From Paenibacillus_E qinlingensis_A (GTDB taxonomy: Bacteria > Bacillota > Bacilli > Paenibacillales > NBRC-103111), in contig NZ_JAVDSB010000011.1 of the NCBI RefSeq assembly GCF_031455095.1, positions 149,473 to 213,472 of the forward strand: a DNA stretch of 64,000 nucleotides. Reading direction: 5' to 3'. The notes under the pieces are model-generated. The model saw only the letters and a list, made by a program, of their open reading frames with translations. It ran no database searches and was not told the DNA's origin. How positions within the stretch are numbered: position 1 is the first letter of the stretch; each line of letters opens with the position of its first letter. Positions 35,479 to 43,538 of this stretch are shown piece after piece. The translations under genes and the position numbers were made by a program.

Positions 35479-35498
35479 CAAAAGGAGCAATCCTTTTG
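35479..35498. promoter_or_regulatory. Perfect inverted repeat upstream of the permease gene
   Basis: CAAAAGGA-GCAA-TCCTTTTG, eight bases in each arm, about 50 bp upstream of lplB. It could be an operator for the YesN regulator or a short hairpin; the sequence alone does not decide. Confidence 0.4.
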
Positions 35499-35546
35499 AT
35501 ATCTTTGGCAGAAGGTCTAAAATCTTCGGAAATCTTCGGGAAATAC

Positions 35547-35577
35547 GAAACCGCCTCTCGGATGAGAGACGGCTTTG
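35547..35577 (-). terminator. Terminator after the GH16 gene
   Basis: Minus strand stem AAAGCCGTCTCTC / GAGAGGCGGTTT (loop ATCC), followed by CGTATTT. The weak T run suggests partial read-through into the transporter genes. Confidence 0.65.
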
Positions 35578-35582
35578 ATGGA

Positions 35583-37301
35583 TCAATTTTTGACGAGTGT
35601 GATGTAATCGTAAGCAAGTTGATATGTGCTAGCAGATGTATTCTTGCCCGTTACGGTGAATCGAAACGTCTGATTACCAGTTGTACTGATCGCCACCGTA
35701 CCTAAGTTAGACTCCATATAACCAGAAGTAGCAGCATACTGGTCTACCGTCGAACCCAGATTAGTGCCGTTAACGGCAAGCTGATATATGCCTTTGTTGA
35801 ATGCACTGCGATTTCCCACGTACACCGTATACGTTCCTGTCTGTGGTACATTTACCGTGTATTGCACGTAATCGCCAACGCCATTGCCGTTGAGATTGTT
35901 GAACGACTTGCCAGTAACAGCATCATTGTAATTCGTTTGCGAATCCCCCGTAGACGTAGTTACAGGTAAGGACTCTGCTTCATACACCGTTGTAGCGGAT
36001 ACTTCGCTAAAAATCACATCATCAACGAGCATCCACTGGGACGAGTTTGCATTAGAGGTAAAGGCAATCGTTGCCTGACCATTGGTCACGGGGATATTAT
36101 TCAACGTGATTTGAGTCCACGTGCTGGTTGTGGGGACCGTGATGTTCATCTCCGTTCCACCGTAATTCAGCACACGCATCTGAGCCTGTGCCTGACCGCC
36201 AGAACTCTTCACCCACGCGCTGAGCTGGTAGGTATCGTTCGCAATCCCGTTCAGATTCTGCTTCGTCGTAACTAGATAATTGCTCCCCTTCGCATGCTTC
36301 AAGGAACGTGTTCCGGTATGTGCATCTGTCGTGGTCATAAAGCTGGCGTCTTTATCGTACGTCTCGATCCAGTTTGGCGTATCTTGATCGGTATATCCTT
36401 TGGATGTGTCTTTTACCGTAAACTCCATCTGAGGATTACCAAGCAGGTTCGCAGCCGGGTAGCTCTTCGCGTAAAAACGGAAGTAATCAAACTCACTTTC
36501 ACCTGGCAGCTTCGTGTAATCCGAAACCGTTCTATAGCCTAGTGCCGTTAGCCAAAAATTGGCTGGCGCAAAAGGCATCGGTGTCGTAACGGTATTAATC
36601 GTGTTGACGAGTGTACCGTCCAGATAGAATTTAATCGCCGTCGGCGTCCATTCGTACCCATAGATGTGCCACGCATCTGGTGTAACATTCACATGCTGAC
36701 GAGGCGAGCCGTAACCCGGAATATACGTGATAGTGCCTGTATCGTAGTAGCCGTTAGCGGAGTCATGTTCAAAACCGTCAATCTCCGTAGCCTGATTATA
36801 AAAAGGTAAATTCCCCGCAGCAATTTCGGCCGTCAAGCCAGTTATATTGTTCGCGGCAATATGATTGCTGAGCCCCATGCTCCAGAAGGAAGAATGCAGC
36901 CCTGTGGTGCTATTAAACAGCTTAGCTCTCGTCTCGTAATAGCCATAGCCGAACAGTTTCTTCGAAACTATACCGCCGCAGGTGTTGTACCACGTACCAT
37001 TAATTTGCTCACGCTTAAAATCAATGTGCAAAGAGCCGCCAGATTCACGCACGTTCTCTTTCCGGTTGTAGCCTAGTGAATAGGGACCCGCATCACGGTA
37101 CATCCAGTCATCCTCATTGATCACTGTATCGTTAAATTCATCAGCGTAATATAACGTGTAACCTGCTGGTGCCGCTGCTGAAACTGGATCAGGTAAAACT
37201 GTAGAGAGTGTCGCTGTGGCCAACAAACATACGGGTAATACCGTCCGGAGCGGATTGACTATACAAGTGCGAAGTGGACTAAGCCATTTCAAATTCACCA
37301 T
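35583..37301 (-). CDS. Secreted GH16 glycoside hydrolase with two carbohydrate-binding modules
   Basis: A 572-residue exported enzyme. Signal peptide residues 1-42. A GH16 jelly-roll domain covers about residues 46-285, with the catalytic signature EIDGFE giving nucleophile Glu173, assisting Asp175 and acid/base Glu178. GH16 members cleave beta-1,3 or beta-1,4 glucans or galactans. A CBM4/9-like beta-sandwich (about 285-440) and a CBM6/35-like module (about 445-572, starting YEAESL) follow. It overlaps the upstream gene by one base in TAATG, with AGGAGG just before it, so the two are translated together. The exact polysaccharide cannot be named; loops of GH16 decide specificity. Confidence 0.9.
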   Translation of the reverse strand: MVNLKWLSPLRTCIVNPLRTVLPVCLLATATLSTVLPDPVSAAAPAGYTLYYADEFNDTVINEDDWMYRDAGPYSLGYNRKENVRESGGSLHIDFKREQINGTWYNTCGGIVSKKLFGYGYYETRAKLFNSTTGLHSSFWSMGLSNHIAANNITGLTAEIAAGNLPFYNQATEIDGFEHDSANGYYDTGTITYIPGYGSPRQHVNVTPDAWHIYGYEWTPTAIKFYLDGTLVNTINTVTTPMPFAPANFWLTALGYRTVSDYTKLPGESEFDYFRFYAKSYPAANLLGNPQMEFTVKDTSKGYTDQDTPNWIETYDKDASFMTTTDAHTGTRSLKHAKGSNYLVTTKQNLNGIANDTYQLSAWVKSSGGQAQAQMRVLNYGGTEMNITVPTTSTWTQITLNNIPVTNGQATIAFTSNANSSQWMLVDDVIFSEVSATTVYEAESLPVTTSTGDSQTNYNDAVTGKSFNNLNGNGVGDYVQYTVNVPQTGTYTVYVGNRSAFNKGIYQLAVNGTNLGSTVDQYAATSGYMESNLGTVAISTTGNQTFRFTVTGKNTSASTYQLAYDYITLVKN

Positions 37302-38308
37302 TAATCTCCTCCTAATGGAATTCGGATGTTATACGAGCGGCTTCCCTCCCGTTCAAGTACGGCGCAGAGTAAGACGGCAGGCTTCCCACTCTCATCGAAC
37401 CATAGCTGGGGGCGTTCCAATCTAAGAACGGATTGTGCAACCTGATGTGCCCAGGGAATTTGAAGATCGAATGCGAGCACATGCCGCGATGGCTGCCACA
37501 CGATGCCGTCTGATGATTCAAATAAAGCGACAGAGCCGCGTTCCGACTTCGTAAAATAACCTTGAAAATCCTTCATCAGCGCGTAGTAGCCGTCCCCCTT
37601 ACACCATACATAAGGGTCCTCTACCGCCCAATCGTTCGTGGGGTTCGTTACCGTGGGTTCTGGCTGCTTGCGAAACGGTCCCAGCGGATGATCGGCAAAA
37701 GCAACGCCTGCGTTAACCGCTCCACCCTTCGGTGGAGGGCCCTCGGCCACACCTTTGTACATCATTAGAACACGGCCGTCCGTGGTCTCGCACACGGTAG
37801 GGTTGCTCGTCATGAGACCATCCCACTTTTCTGGGGAAACATCGAGTACAGGAGCAGTCCCGCGCGTCCATGGTCCTGCAGGATGGTCAGCGACAGCAAC
37901 TCCAATACGTTGATGGTTACGATACGCCCACCATGTTGCCTCATCGGCAGGATAGTCGAAATCAAAGTCAGGGCCATGCGTCTCCATGTAATACAGGTAA
38001 TAACGATTACCGTGATGCAAAATGGCTGGATTGTGTGCTACATCCCTATCCCAGCTCGCTGCGCCATCTCTATTGGTCCAAATCGTATCAACATGGTGGA
38101 ACGGACCTAATGGATTATCCGCAACCGCATAGGCAATTTCGGAATGCGTGGCCCAAGACTCAAACCCCACCTGCTCAGGCCAACGTGAATAAAACAAGTA
38201 ATACCTCCCCTCCGCATCTCGTGTCATCGAACCACACCAAACATGCCATCCTGCAAGCTCAAACTTCGCCTCAGCCGGCACAGGCCGAAGCATCTCCTGA
38301 AAATTCAT
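37301..38308 (-). CDS. GH43-like five-bladed beta-propeller glycoside hydrolase
   Basis: A 335-residue cytoplasmic protein without a signal peptide. It has a repeated blade signature A-x-A-D-x-P-x-G-P-F/W (residues 61-70, 138-147 and 203-212), typical of the GH43/GH32/GH117-like superfamily. Likely active-site residues are the Asp in WDRDVAHNP (about residues 86-94) and Glu230 in AVEDPYVW. I do not recognise it as a member of a characterised specificity group. The start ATG at 38308 has GGAGAGG upstream; the frame reaches 38341. It is the first gene of the cluster and may process products of the GH16 enzyme after uptake. Confidence 0.75.
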   Translation of the reverse strand: MNFQEMLRPVPAEAKFELAGWHVWCGSMTRDAEGRYYLFYSRWPEQVGFESWATHSEIAYAVADNPLGPFHHVDTIWTNRDGAASWDRDVAHNPAILHHGNRYYLYYMETHGPDFDFDYPADEATWWAYRNHQRIGVAVADHPAGPWTRGTAPVLDVSPEKWDGLMTSNPTVCETTDGRVLMMYKGVAEGPPPKGGAVNAGVAFADHPLGPFRKQPEPTVTNPTNDWAVEDPYVWCKGDGYYALMKDFQGYFTKSERGSVALFESSDGIVWQPSRHVLAFDLQIPWAHQVAQSVLRLERPQLWFDESGKPAVLLCAVLEREGSRSYNIRIPLGGD

Positions 38309-38448
38309 GTTCACCTCTCCTAGCTCTGTAAGGGTATACATTCGTACAGAAATAGTGTAAGGGCTCTGCTGCTCGGAAAAGTTTCATATTTTCGTAAGAT
38401 GGTTTGAAGTTTTGGGATGTGTAGTTCGTGGTGGGTTTCGGCAGAAAG

Positions 38449-38480
38449 AAAAAAAAGGCCAGCTCTAATGAGCTGGCCCC
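38449..38480 (-). terminator. Rho-independent terminator of glyA
   Basis: Minus strand stem GGCCAGCTC / GAGCTGGCC (loop ATTA) followed by nine T. It also marks the boundary between the conserved block and the carbohydrate cluster. Confidence 0.95.
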
Positions 38481-38492
38481 TTCAAATTGCTA

Positions 38493-39743
38493 TTAGTAAG
38501 TCAAACCTGGGTAAAGCGGGAATTGTGCCGTTAGATCGGAGACCATGCCACGCGCTTTCGCAAGTGTAGCTTCGTCTTTCGGGTTTTTCAATGTAAGACC
38601 GATAACTTTTGCGATAGTTTTCATTGCTTCTTCGTCCATACCACGGGAAGTAACAGCCGGTGTACCCAAACGGATACCACTTGTTACGAACGGGCTAGTT
38701 GGGTCGAAAGGAATTGCGTTTTTGTTCGCTGTAATACCGATTTCATCAAGCACGTGCTCAGCGTCTTTACCAGAGATGTTCAGGTTACGCAAGTCAACCA
38801 ACATCAAGTGGTTGTCTGTACCGCCAGAAACAAGGTTGATGCCTTCAGCTGTAAGAGCTGTTGCCAATGCTTGTGCGTTGTTGATGACATTTTGACCGTA
38901 CACTTTGAAATCCGGTTGAAGAGCTTCGCCGAAGGAAACAGCTTTAGCTGCAATGGTATGCATCAAAGGTCCACCTTGGGAACCAGGGAATACGGCTTTA
39001 TCGATCGCTGCAGCCCAAGCTTTTTTCGTAAGAATCATACCGCCGCGAGGACCGCGAAGCGTTTTGTGTGTTGTAGTCGTTACAAAATGTGCGTGCGGCA
39101 CTGGGTTCGGGTGCAAGCCAGCTGCAACTAGACCAGCGATATGCGCCATATCCACGAAGAACAATGCGCCTACATCGTTAGCGATGGAAGCCAATGCTTC
39201 GAAATCAATCGTACGCGGGTATGCACTTGCACCTGCAACTAACATACGAGGCTTGTGTTTGAAAGCTGCTTTACGAACATCATCATAGTCGATGCGGAAA
39301 TCTTTTTCGCTTACGCCGTAAGCGACGAAGTTGTAAAGGATACCGGAAGCATTAACCGGGCTACCGTGCGTTAAGTGACCACCATGCGCAAGGTTCATAC
39401 CAAGAACCGTGTCGCCTGGGTTTAGAGCTGCTAAGTAAACAGCCATGTTTGCTTGTGCACCGGAGTGCGGTTGAACGTTCGCGTGCTCAGCACCGAAAAG
39501 CTCTTTCGCGCGATCACGAGCGATGTCTTCCACGATGTCTACGTACTCACAGCCACCGTAGTATCTTTTGCCTGGGTAGCCTTCTGCATATTTGTTCGTA
39601 AGTACAGTACCCATAGCTTCAAGAACGGCTTGGCTCACGATGTTCTCGGAAGCAATTAGCTCAATTTTGTCGCGTTGACGGCCTAGCTCAAGGTTCATCG
39701 CTTCTACGATTTTCGGATCTTGCTTGCTCAAAAAGTTTGTCAT
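38493..39743 (-). CDS. glyA: Serine hydroxymethyltransferase
   Basis: A PLP enzyme of one-carbon metabolism that converts serine and tetrahydrofolate to glycine and methylenetetrahydrofolate; 416 residues. The PLP-binding Lys227 lies in VTTTTHKTLRGPRGG, and the N-terminal folate-site motif ASENIVS is intact. ATG at 39743 with AGGAGG upstream. It is the third gene after a ZTP riboswitch, which fits because ZTP accumulates when formyl-folate runs short. Confidence 0.97.
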   Translation of the reverse strand: MTNFLSKQDPKIVEAMNLELGRQRDKIELIASENIVSQAVLEAMGTVLTNKYAEGYPGKRYYGGCEYVDIVEDIARDRAKELFGAEHANVQPHSGAQANMAVYLAALNPGDTVLGMNLAHGGHLTHGSPVNASGILYNFVAYGVSEKDFRIDYDDVRKAAFKHKPRMLVAGASAYPRTIDFEALASIANDVGALFFVDMAHIAGLVAAGLHPNPVPHAHFVTTTTHKTLRGPRGGMILTKKAWAAAIDKAVFPGSQGGPLMHTIAAKAVSFGEALQPDFKVYGQNVINNAQALATALTAEGINLVSGGTDNHLMLVDLRNLNISGKDAEHVLDEIGITANKNAIPFDPTSPFVTSGIRLGTPAVTSRGMDEEAMKTIAKVIGLTLKNPKDEATLAKARGMVSDLTAQFPLYPGLTY

Positions 39744-39779
39744 CTGGAATTCCTCCTAAGGATAGTCTTTAAAATACAA

Positions 39780-40391
39780 TTAGCAATCTGCATCAGGTGC
39801 AGCTTGTTGATAGAGTTGCTCCGCTAGATCGGCGGAGTAGACAGCTCTCGTGCCGCCGATCAGCTTAGGCCTTGCGAAGGCCATCGTAACGTACGCTTGG
39901 CCGATATGGCGAACAGGCGGCCTGACAGGCACAGCCACTTTGCGCAGGTGCATCCCGATCAGCGTACTGCCGATATCGATAGCCGCGTGAGCCGCAATCG
40001 ACTCCACCACGACGGCTTTTGCGAAATGCCGATACGCGTAAGAGGCCATCGATCCTCCTGCCTTCGGTACGGGAATGACAGAGACCGGCTCCAGCTGCGG
40101 CGCTATCGTCAGAAGCTCATCTTCCACAACCAGCGCACGATTCAAATGTTCGCAGCACTGATAAGCCGCAAACAGCCCGAACTCGCTGCAGATACGCTTC
40201 ACCGTCTCAAATATCGGCTTAGCCGCATCCAGCGTACCCGATGTACCAATGCGATGCCCGAGAATTTCGCTCGTGCTCGTACCGATCACAAGAATGTTGC
40301 CGGGACGTAAGCCGCCGACCGTAACCAGCTCCCGTAGGTTCGCTTCCAAAGCTTCCGCTGCTGCTATAGGGTCAAATATAGAATCACTCAT
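39780..40391 (-). CDS. ywlG: DUF436 family protein (YwlG-like)
   Basis: A 203-residue protein of the DUF436/TIGR01440 family, recognisable from GNILVIGTSTSEILGHRIGTSG and the C-terminal segment with G-T-R-A-V. Its function is unknown. It sits between rpiB and glyA as in B. subtilis and should share the ZTP-riboswitch transcript. ATG at 40391, with AGGATG upstream. Confidence 0.85.
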   Translation of the reverse strand: MSDSIFDPIAAAEALEANLRELVTVGGLRPGNILVIGTSTSEILGHRIGTSGTLDAAKPIFETVKRICSEFGLFAAYQCCEHLNRALVVEDELLTIAPQLEPVSVIPVPKAGGSMASYAYRHFAKAVVVESIAAHAAIDIGSTLIGMHLRKVAVPVRPPVRHIGQAYVTMAFARPKLIGGTRAVYSADLAEQLYQQAAPDADC

Positions 40392-40406
40392 TATTCATCC
40401 TCATTT

Positions 40407-40865
40407 CTAGGGATGTACTGTGAAACGATCCTCAATGCTCTGCACTTTATTGATGCGGTTCTTATGGCGGACACCCTCTGAAAACTCGGTTTCCAACCAG
40501 ATTTTGACGATTTCTTCCGCTACGCCAGGCCCAACTACTCGCTCACCCATTGCAAGCACGTTCGTATCGTTATGTTCACGTGTCGCTTTCGCAGAGAAAA
40601 GATCGTGCACAAGTGCACAGCGGATTCCCGGAACCTTATTGGCAGCAATGGACATCCCAATGCCTGTTCCACAAAGCAGAATCCCTTTGTCTGCTTCTCC
40701 AGAAACGACTCCTTCGCAAACTTGAAGTGCATAATCTGGATAATCAACGGAGTCGCCGCAGCTGCATCCGAAATCAATCACTTGATGACCTAATGATTCA
40801 ATAAAAGGAATGATAACATCTTTCAAACGATAGCCTGCATGATCTGCACCTAAAGCAATTTTCAT
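40407..40865 (-). CDS. rpiB: Ribose-5-phosphate isomerase B
   Basis: Interconverts ribose 5-phosphate and ribulose 5-phosphate, feeding PRPP and therefore purine synthesis; 152 residues. Signatures are GADHAG at the N-terminus, the catalytic Cys65 in LLCGTGIGMSIAANK, and the REHND motif. The frame opens at 40919, but GGAGCG is placed for the ATG at 40865, giving the standard MKIALGADHAG. It is the first gene behind the ZTP riboswitch. Confidence 0.95.
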   Translation of the reverse strand: MKIALGADHAGYRLKDVIIPFIESLGHQVIDFGCSCGDSVDYPDYALQVCEGVVSGEADKGILLCGTGIGMSIAANKVPGIRCALVHDLFSAKATREHNDTNVLAMGERVVGPGVAEEIVKIWLETEFSEGVRHKNRINKVQSIEDRFTVHP

Positions 40866-40932
40866 GAATAAAACGCTCCTTTTTGACTGTTCGAATTCGA
40901 CCATCCTATTATATCCCAAAGCTCACCAAAAA

Positions 40933-40976
40933 CGAAAAAAAGAGCGCACACGCTAAAAAACGCGCGTTGCTCTTTT
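40933..40976 (-). terminator. Terminator of the ZTP riboswitch expression platform
   Basis: Minus strand: AAAGAGC, then an inner stem ACGCGC / GCGTGT, then GCTCTTT and a run of seven T. It begins within one base of the last conserved aptamer nucleotide, so ligand binding and terminator formation can compete directly. Confidence 0.88.
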
Positions 40977-41050
40977 GCCCAGGCGACCGGCCGTATAGCT
41001 CAATGCTCCATTGTGGTTACTCCCACTCGTCGCCAGTTACATTGAGTCTT
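40976..41050 (-). ncRNA. ZTP (pfl) riboswitch
   Basis: Minus strand aptamer with the conserved order: P1 arm CTCAATG, then CTGGCG, then the hairpin GTGG-GAGTAA-CCAC, then GGAGC, the second P1 arm CATTGAG, the P3 hairpin (CGGCCGGTCG) and the diagnostic CGCCTGGGCA. The known pfl class binds ZTP/ZMP, which rise when 10-formyl-tetrahydrofolate is scarce, and turns on folate and purine genes. Here it precedes rpiB-ywlG-glyA and is followed at once by a terminator, so it is an on-switch. Confidence 0.93.
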
Positions 41051-41063
41051 GCTTGTTACCTGT

Positions 41064-41092
41064 ATTTTATCGCATTCCTTGCGATGTGTAAA
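41064..41092 (-). promoter_or_regulatory. Promoter of the riboswitch-rpiB-ywlG-glyA transcript
   Basis: Minus strand -35 TTTACA (41087-41092), 17-bp spacer, -10 TAAAAT (41064-41069). It places the transcription start close to 41056, just before the aptamer. Confidence 0.85.
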
Positions 41093-41145
41093 GTTCTATT
41101 AGCCTACATGAACACATAAGGTGCAATCTGGAAAAACGATTTTGG

Positions 41146-41718
41146 TTAAAGCAGCTTTTTTACCAATTTATCTAAGCTCCGGCTAATTTCTTCAGCGGTG
41201 TTTCGGTAATCAGCCAATGATCCGCCATAAGGATCGGAAATATCGTAATCGGGAATCGTATTTTCCAACGTATACATACGACTTCTTTCTTCGACAGATA
41301 CCGTTTGGGACAGCGCCTGTTTAAGTTGAAGCTCCGCTGCAAGCTGCTCTCTCTCTTCAATTGCCTTCAGAATTCGATCATCGTCCTCTACATACTCATT
41401 GAGCGTATAAGTCTTCTCGATCGCATGAGGAAAGCGCCCAATCACGGTACGTTTATGCCCCGTCGTCATCGTCAAGACCAAATCAGCCCAATCGACATCT
41501 GCATCACTAATTGCTAGCGAACTAATCGATTCCTTGAAACCCGCTTCATGGAGAAGCGATTGGCTATTCCTAGAGATCGGACCACCCGTCATCGCGGATA
41601 CACCTGCCGAACGAACCTCCGCCGCAAGCCCCTCTTGACGCACCCTCATACGCAGCAAACCTTCAGCTAACGGACTGCGGCACGTATTTCCTGTACAGAC
41701 AAATAGAATTCGCAACAT
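41146..41718 (-). CDS. ywlE: Protein arginine phosphatase / low-molecular-weight phosphatase (YwlE-like)
   Basis: A 190-residue phosphatase. The P-loop CTGNTCRS holds nucleophile Cys8 and Arg14; Thr12, in the position that is Ile in tyrosine phosphatases, is the marker of arginine-specific YwlE. The general acid lies in ISDPYGGS. Between EYV (near residue 118) and DPYGGS there is a Gln/Glu/Leu-rich insert of about 45 residues absent from the roughly 150-residue B. subtilis protein. The start ATG at 41718 has GGGAGG upstream. In the family it removes McsB-placed phosphates from arginine and so antagonises ClpCP targeting. Confidence 0.9.
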   Translation of the reverse strand: MLRILFVCTGNTCRSPLAEGLLRMRVRQEGLAAEVRSAGVSAMTGGPISRNSQSLLHEAGFKESISSLAISDADVDWADLVLTMTTGHKRTVIGRFPHAIEKTYTLNEYVEDDDRILKAIEEREQLAAELQLKQALSQTVSVEERSRMYTLENTIPDYDISDPYGGSLADYRNTAEEISRSLDKLVKKLL

Positions 41719-41819
41719 GAAATCCTCCCGAAATAAACGACTACACCCTCCTCTTAAGAGAGGTGCGTTTATATAGAAATTGATGAACGGCTGCACCGTC
41801 CATGATTACTCGTATTGTA

Positions 41820-42380
41820 TCATAGTAAAAACTTGATCCCAAACCCTAATAAGATAAGTCCGCCGAATGCCTCGCCGTATTCGCCTACCCAACCGCTAAC
41901 TCGTCTACCTAATAGCAAGCCTGCTATCGAAAGCAACCCGCCAAATAAACCAAAGACGAGCACAGTGAGCACAATATCGGTAGCAAACATGCCAAGCGAA
42001 ACACCCACTGAGAATGAATCTATACTTACACTGAGAGCAAATATGATAAGCCCCCATAGTGTCCGATGATCAAAGACCGTCGCTTCTTCCCCGCGTACCG
42101 AGCTGTATACCATATGGGCTCCAAGCAAAATAAGTAAACATCCCCCCGCGGCCGTCGCGACGTTACCCAATAAGAGGGAAACATATTGCCCCATAAACAT
42201 CCCCGTTAGCGGCATGATGACATGGAAAAGACCGATGATAATGCTTATTTTCAAAATATCCCACAGACGAATGCCCTTCATTCCTATGCCAATTCCTAAT
42301 GAAAAAGCATCTAGGCCCAAAGCAATCGCCATTATTCCAATTGTCATGAGTTGCCCAACTTGTACCCCAGATGCGAGCAT
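41820..42380 (-). CDS. mntP: Manganese efflux pump MntP
   Basis: A 186-residue membrane protein with six helices. The two-fold repeated signature with the conserved aspartates (IALGLDAFSLGIGIG and LSVSIDSFSVGVSLG) is exactly that of MntP. ATG at 42380 with a GGGGGAT site upstream; the frame opens at 42401. No yybP-ykoY manganese riboswitch is visible in front of it (the gap to tsaC is only 64 bp). Confidence 0.93.
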   Translation of the reverse strand: MLASGVQVGQLMTIGIMAIALGLDAFSLGIGIGMKGIRLWDILKISIIIGLFHVIMPLTGMFMGQYVSLLLGNVATAAGGCLLILLGAHMVYSSVRGEEATVFDHRTLWGLIIFALSVSIDSFSVGVSLGMFATDIVLTVLVFGLFGGLLSIAGLLLGRRVSGWVGEYGEAFGGLILLGFGIKFLL

Positions 42381-42444
42381 AGCACGATCCCCCTTGTCCA
42401 CGATTCTTTCTCAAGATATGCGGACAAACTGGGAATCATGCTAA

Positions 42445-43512
42445 TTAGAGTCGGATCCGTTCATGCCCCGCTGCTTTGAGCAGTCGATTCATAATCGCGC
42501 TGCCAATGCCTGAATCAGGGACACCTTCTGCAACAATATAGCTAATACCTTGATGATCAAAAGTCCGCAGAGCGCCATAAAGCTCCCGAGCAATCGAATC
42601 TGGTTCGGAAAGAGAACCGCATGCAAGAATGAGATCTGCACGGTATTCGCCGGCTCTCTCCTCAAAGGTAAGTATACCCGTCGACTCTCCTCGTGCCTTC
42701 GCAGCATCAATATCCTGCTGAATCCATGCCGAGACTTCCTGAACATCATCCCCTTGCACGATGTGCATAAAGCCCTTCGGCGCATAATGCGTGTACTTCA
42801 TACCTGGCGCACGCGGGGTATCCGAAGCCTCTACTTCTGTCGGTTCAGACACATGAATAGGCAGCTTTGGCAACACGACATGCAGCTGCTCAGCTGTCAC
42901 GCCGCCCGGTCTCAGGATGTATAACTCCCCGTCAACCAGCTGAATAACCGTGGACTCTACACCAACCCCGGTTGCACCACCATCCACAATGCCGCCAATT
43001 TTTCCATCCAAATCATCGCGCACATGCGAGGCTAAGGTCGGACTCGGTCTGCCTGAACTATTCGCACTTGGCGCCGCTATCGGCAGCCCTGTTTCTCGCA
43101 GCAACTGTAAGGCAACCGGATGATTAGGTATACGAATGCCTACCGTTTGCAGACCCGCCGTCACTAACGGCGAAAGGCTACCTGCAAGAACAGGTAGCAC
43201 AATGGTTAAGGGGCCTGGCCAAAAAGCTTGCATAAGGGCTAGATGATCCGTAGTAAGACTATCCGACTGAACAAGACTTGGGAGCTGGTTCACATCAGCA
43301 ATATGTACGATTAAAGGATTGTCAGAGGGCCTCCCTTTTGCAGCGAAAATCTGGAGAACGGCGGTAGTATTCGTCGCGTCCGCTCCAAGTCCGTACACCG
43401 TTTCGGTCGGAAAGGCTACCGTATCACCTTGCTGCAGAAGTTTAGCTGCTTCTGCTATATTCTGCGCTGTTGCGCCTATCGCTCCTTGATTCACGTCCCA
43501 GTAGTTTGTCAC
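42445..43512 (-). CDS. tsaC: L-threonylcarbamoyladenylate synthase (Sua5/YwlC type)
   Basis: Makes threonylcarbamoyl-AMP for the universal t6A37 modification of ANN-decoding tRNAs. The YrdC domain occupies residues 15-205 (VAFPTETVYGLGADA, KGRPSDNPLIVHI, PSANSSGRPSPT). A C-terminal Sua5 domain follows (about 235-355), so it is the long form. The start is GTG at 43512 with GGATGAGAG upstream. Confidence 0.95.
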   Translation of the reverse strand: MTNYWDVNQGAIGATAQNIAEAAKLLQQGDTVAFPTETVYGLGADATNTTAVLQIFAAKGRPSDNPLIVHIADVNQLPSLVQSDSLTTDHLALMQAFWPGPLTIVLPVLAGSLSPLVTAGLQTVGIRIPNHPVALQLLRETGLPIAAPSANSSGRPSPTLASHVRDDLDGKIGGIVDGGATGVGVESTVIQLVDGELYILRPGGVTAEQLHVVLPKLPIHVSEPTEVEASDTPRAPGMKYTHYAPKGFMHIVQGDDVQEVSAWIQQDIDAAKARGESTGILTFEERAGEYRADLILACGSLSEPDSIARELYGALRTFDHQGISYIVAEGVPDSGIGSAIMNRLLKAAGHERIRL

Positions 43513-43538
43513 AAACTCTCATCCTTACTTGTGTAGAA

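Noticed and set aside
40883..41119. 78-codon plus-strand frame across the rpiB leader
   Set aside because: The region is explained by the ZTP riboswitch, its terminator and promoter on the minus strand.
42381..42444. yybP-ykoY manganese riboswitch before mntP
   Set aside because: The spacer is only 64 bp and lacks the conserved loops of that class.
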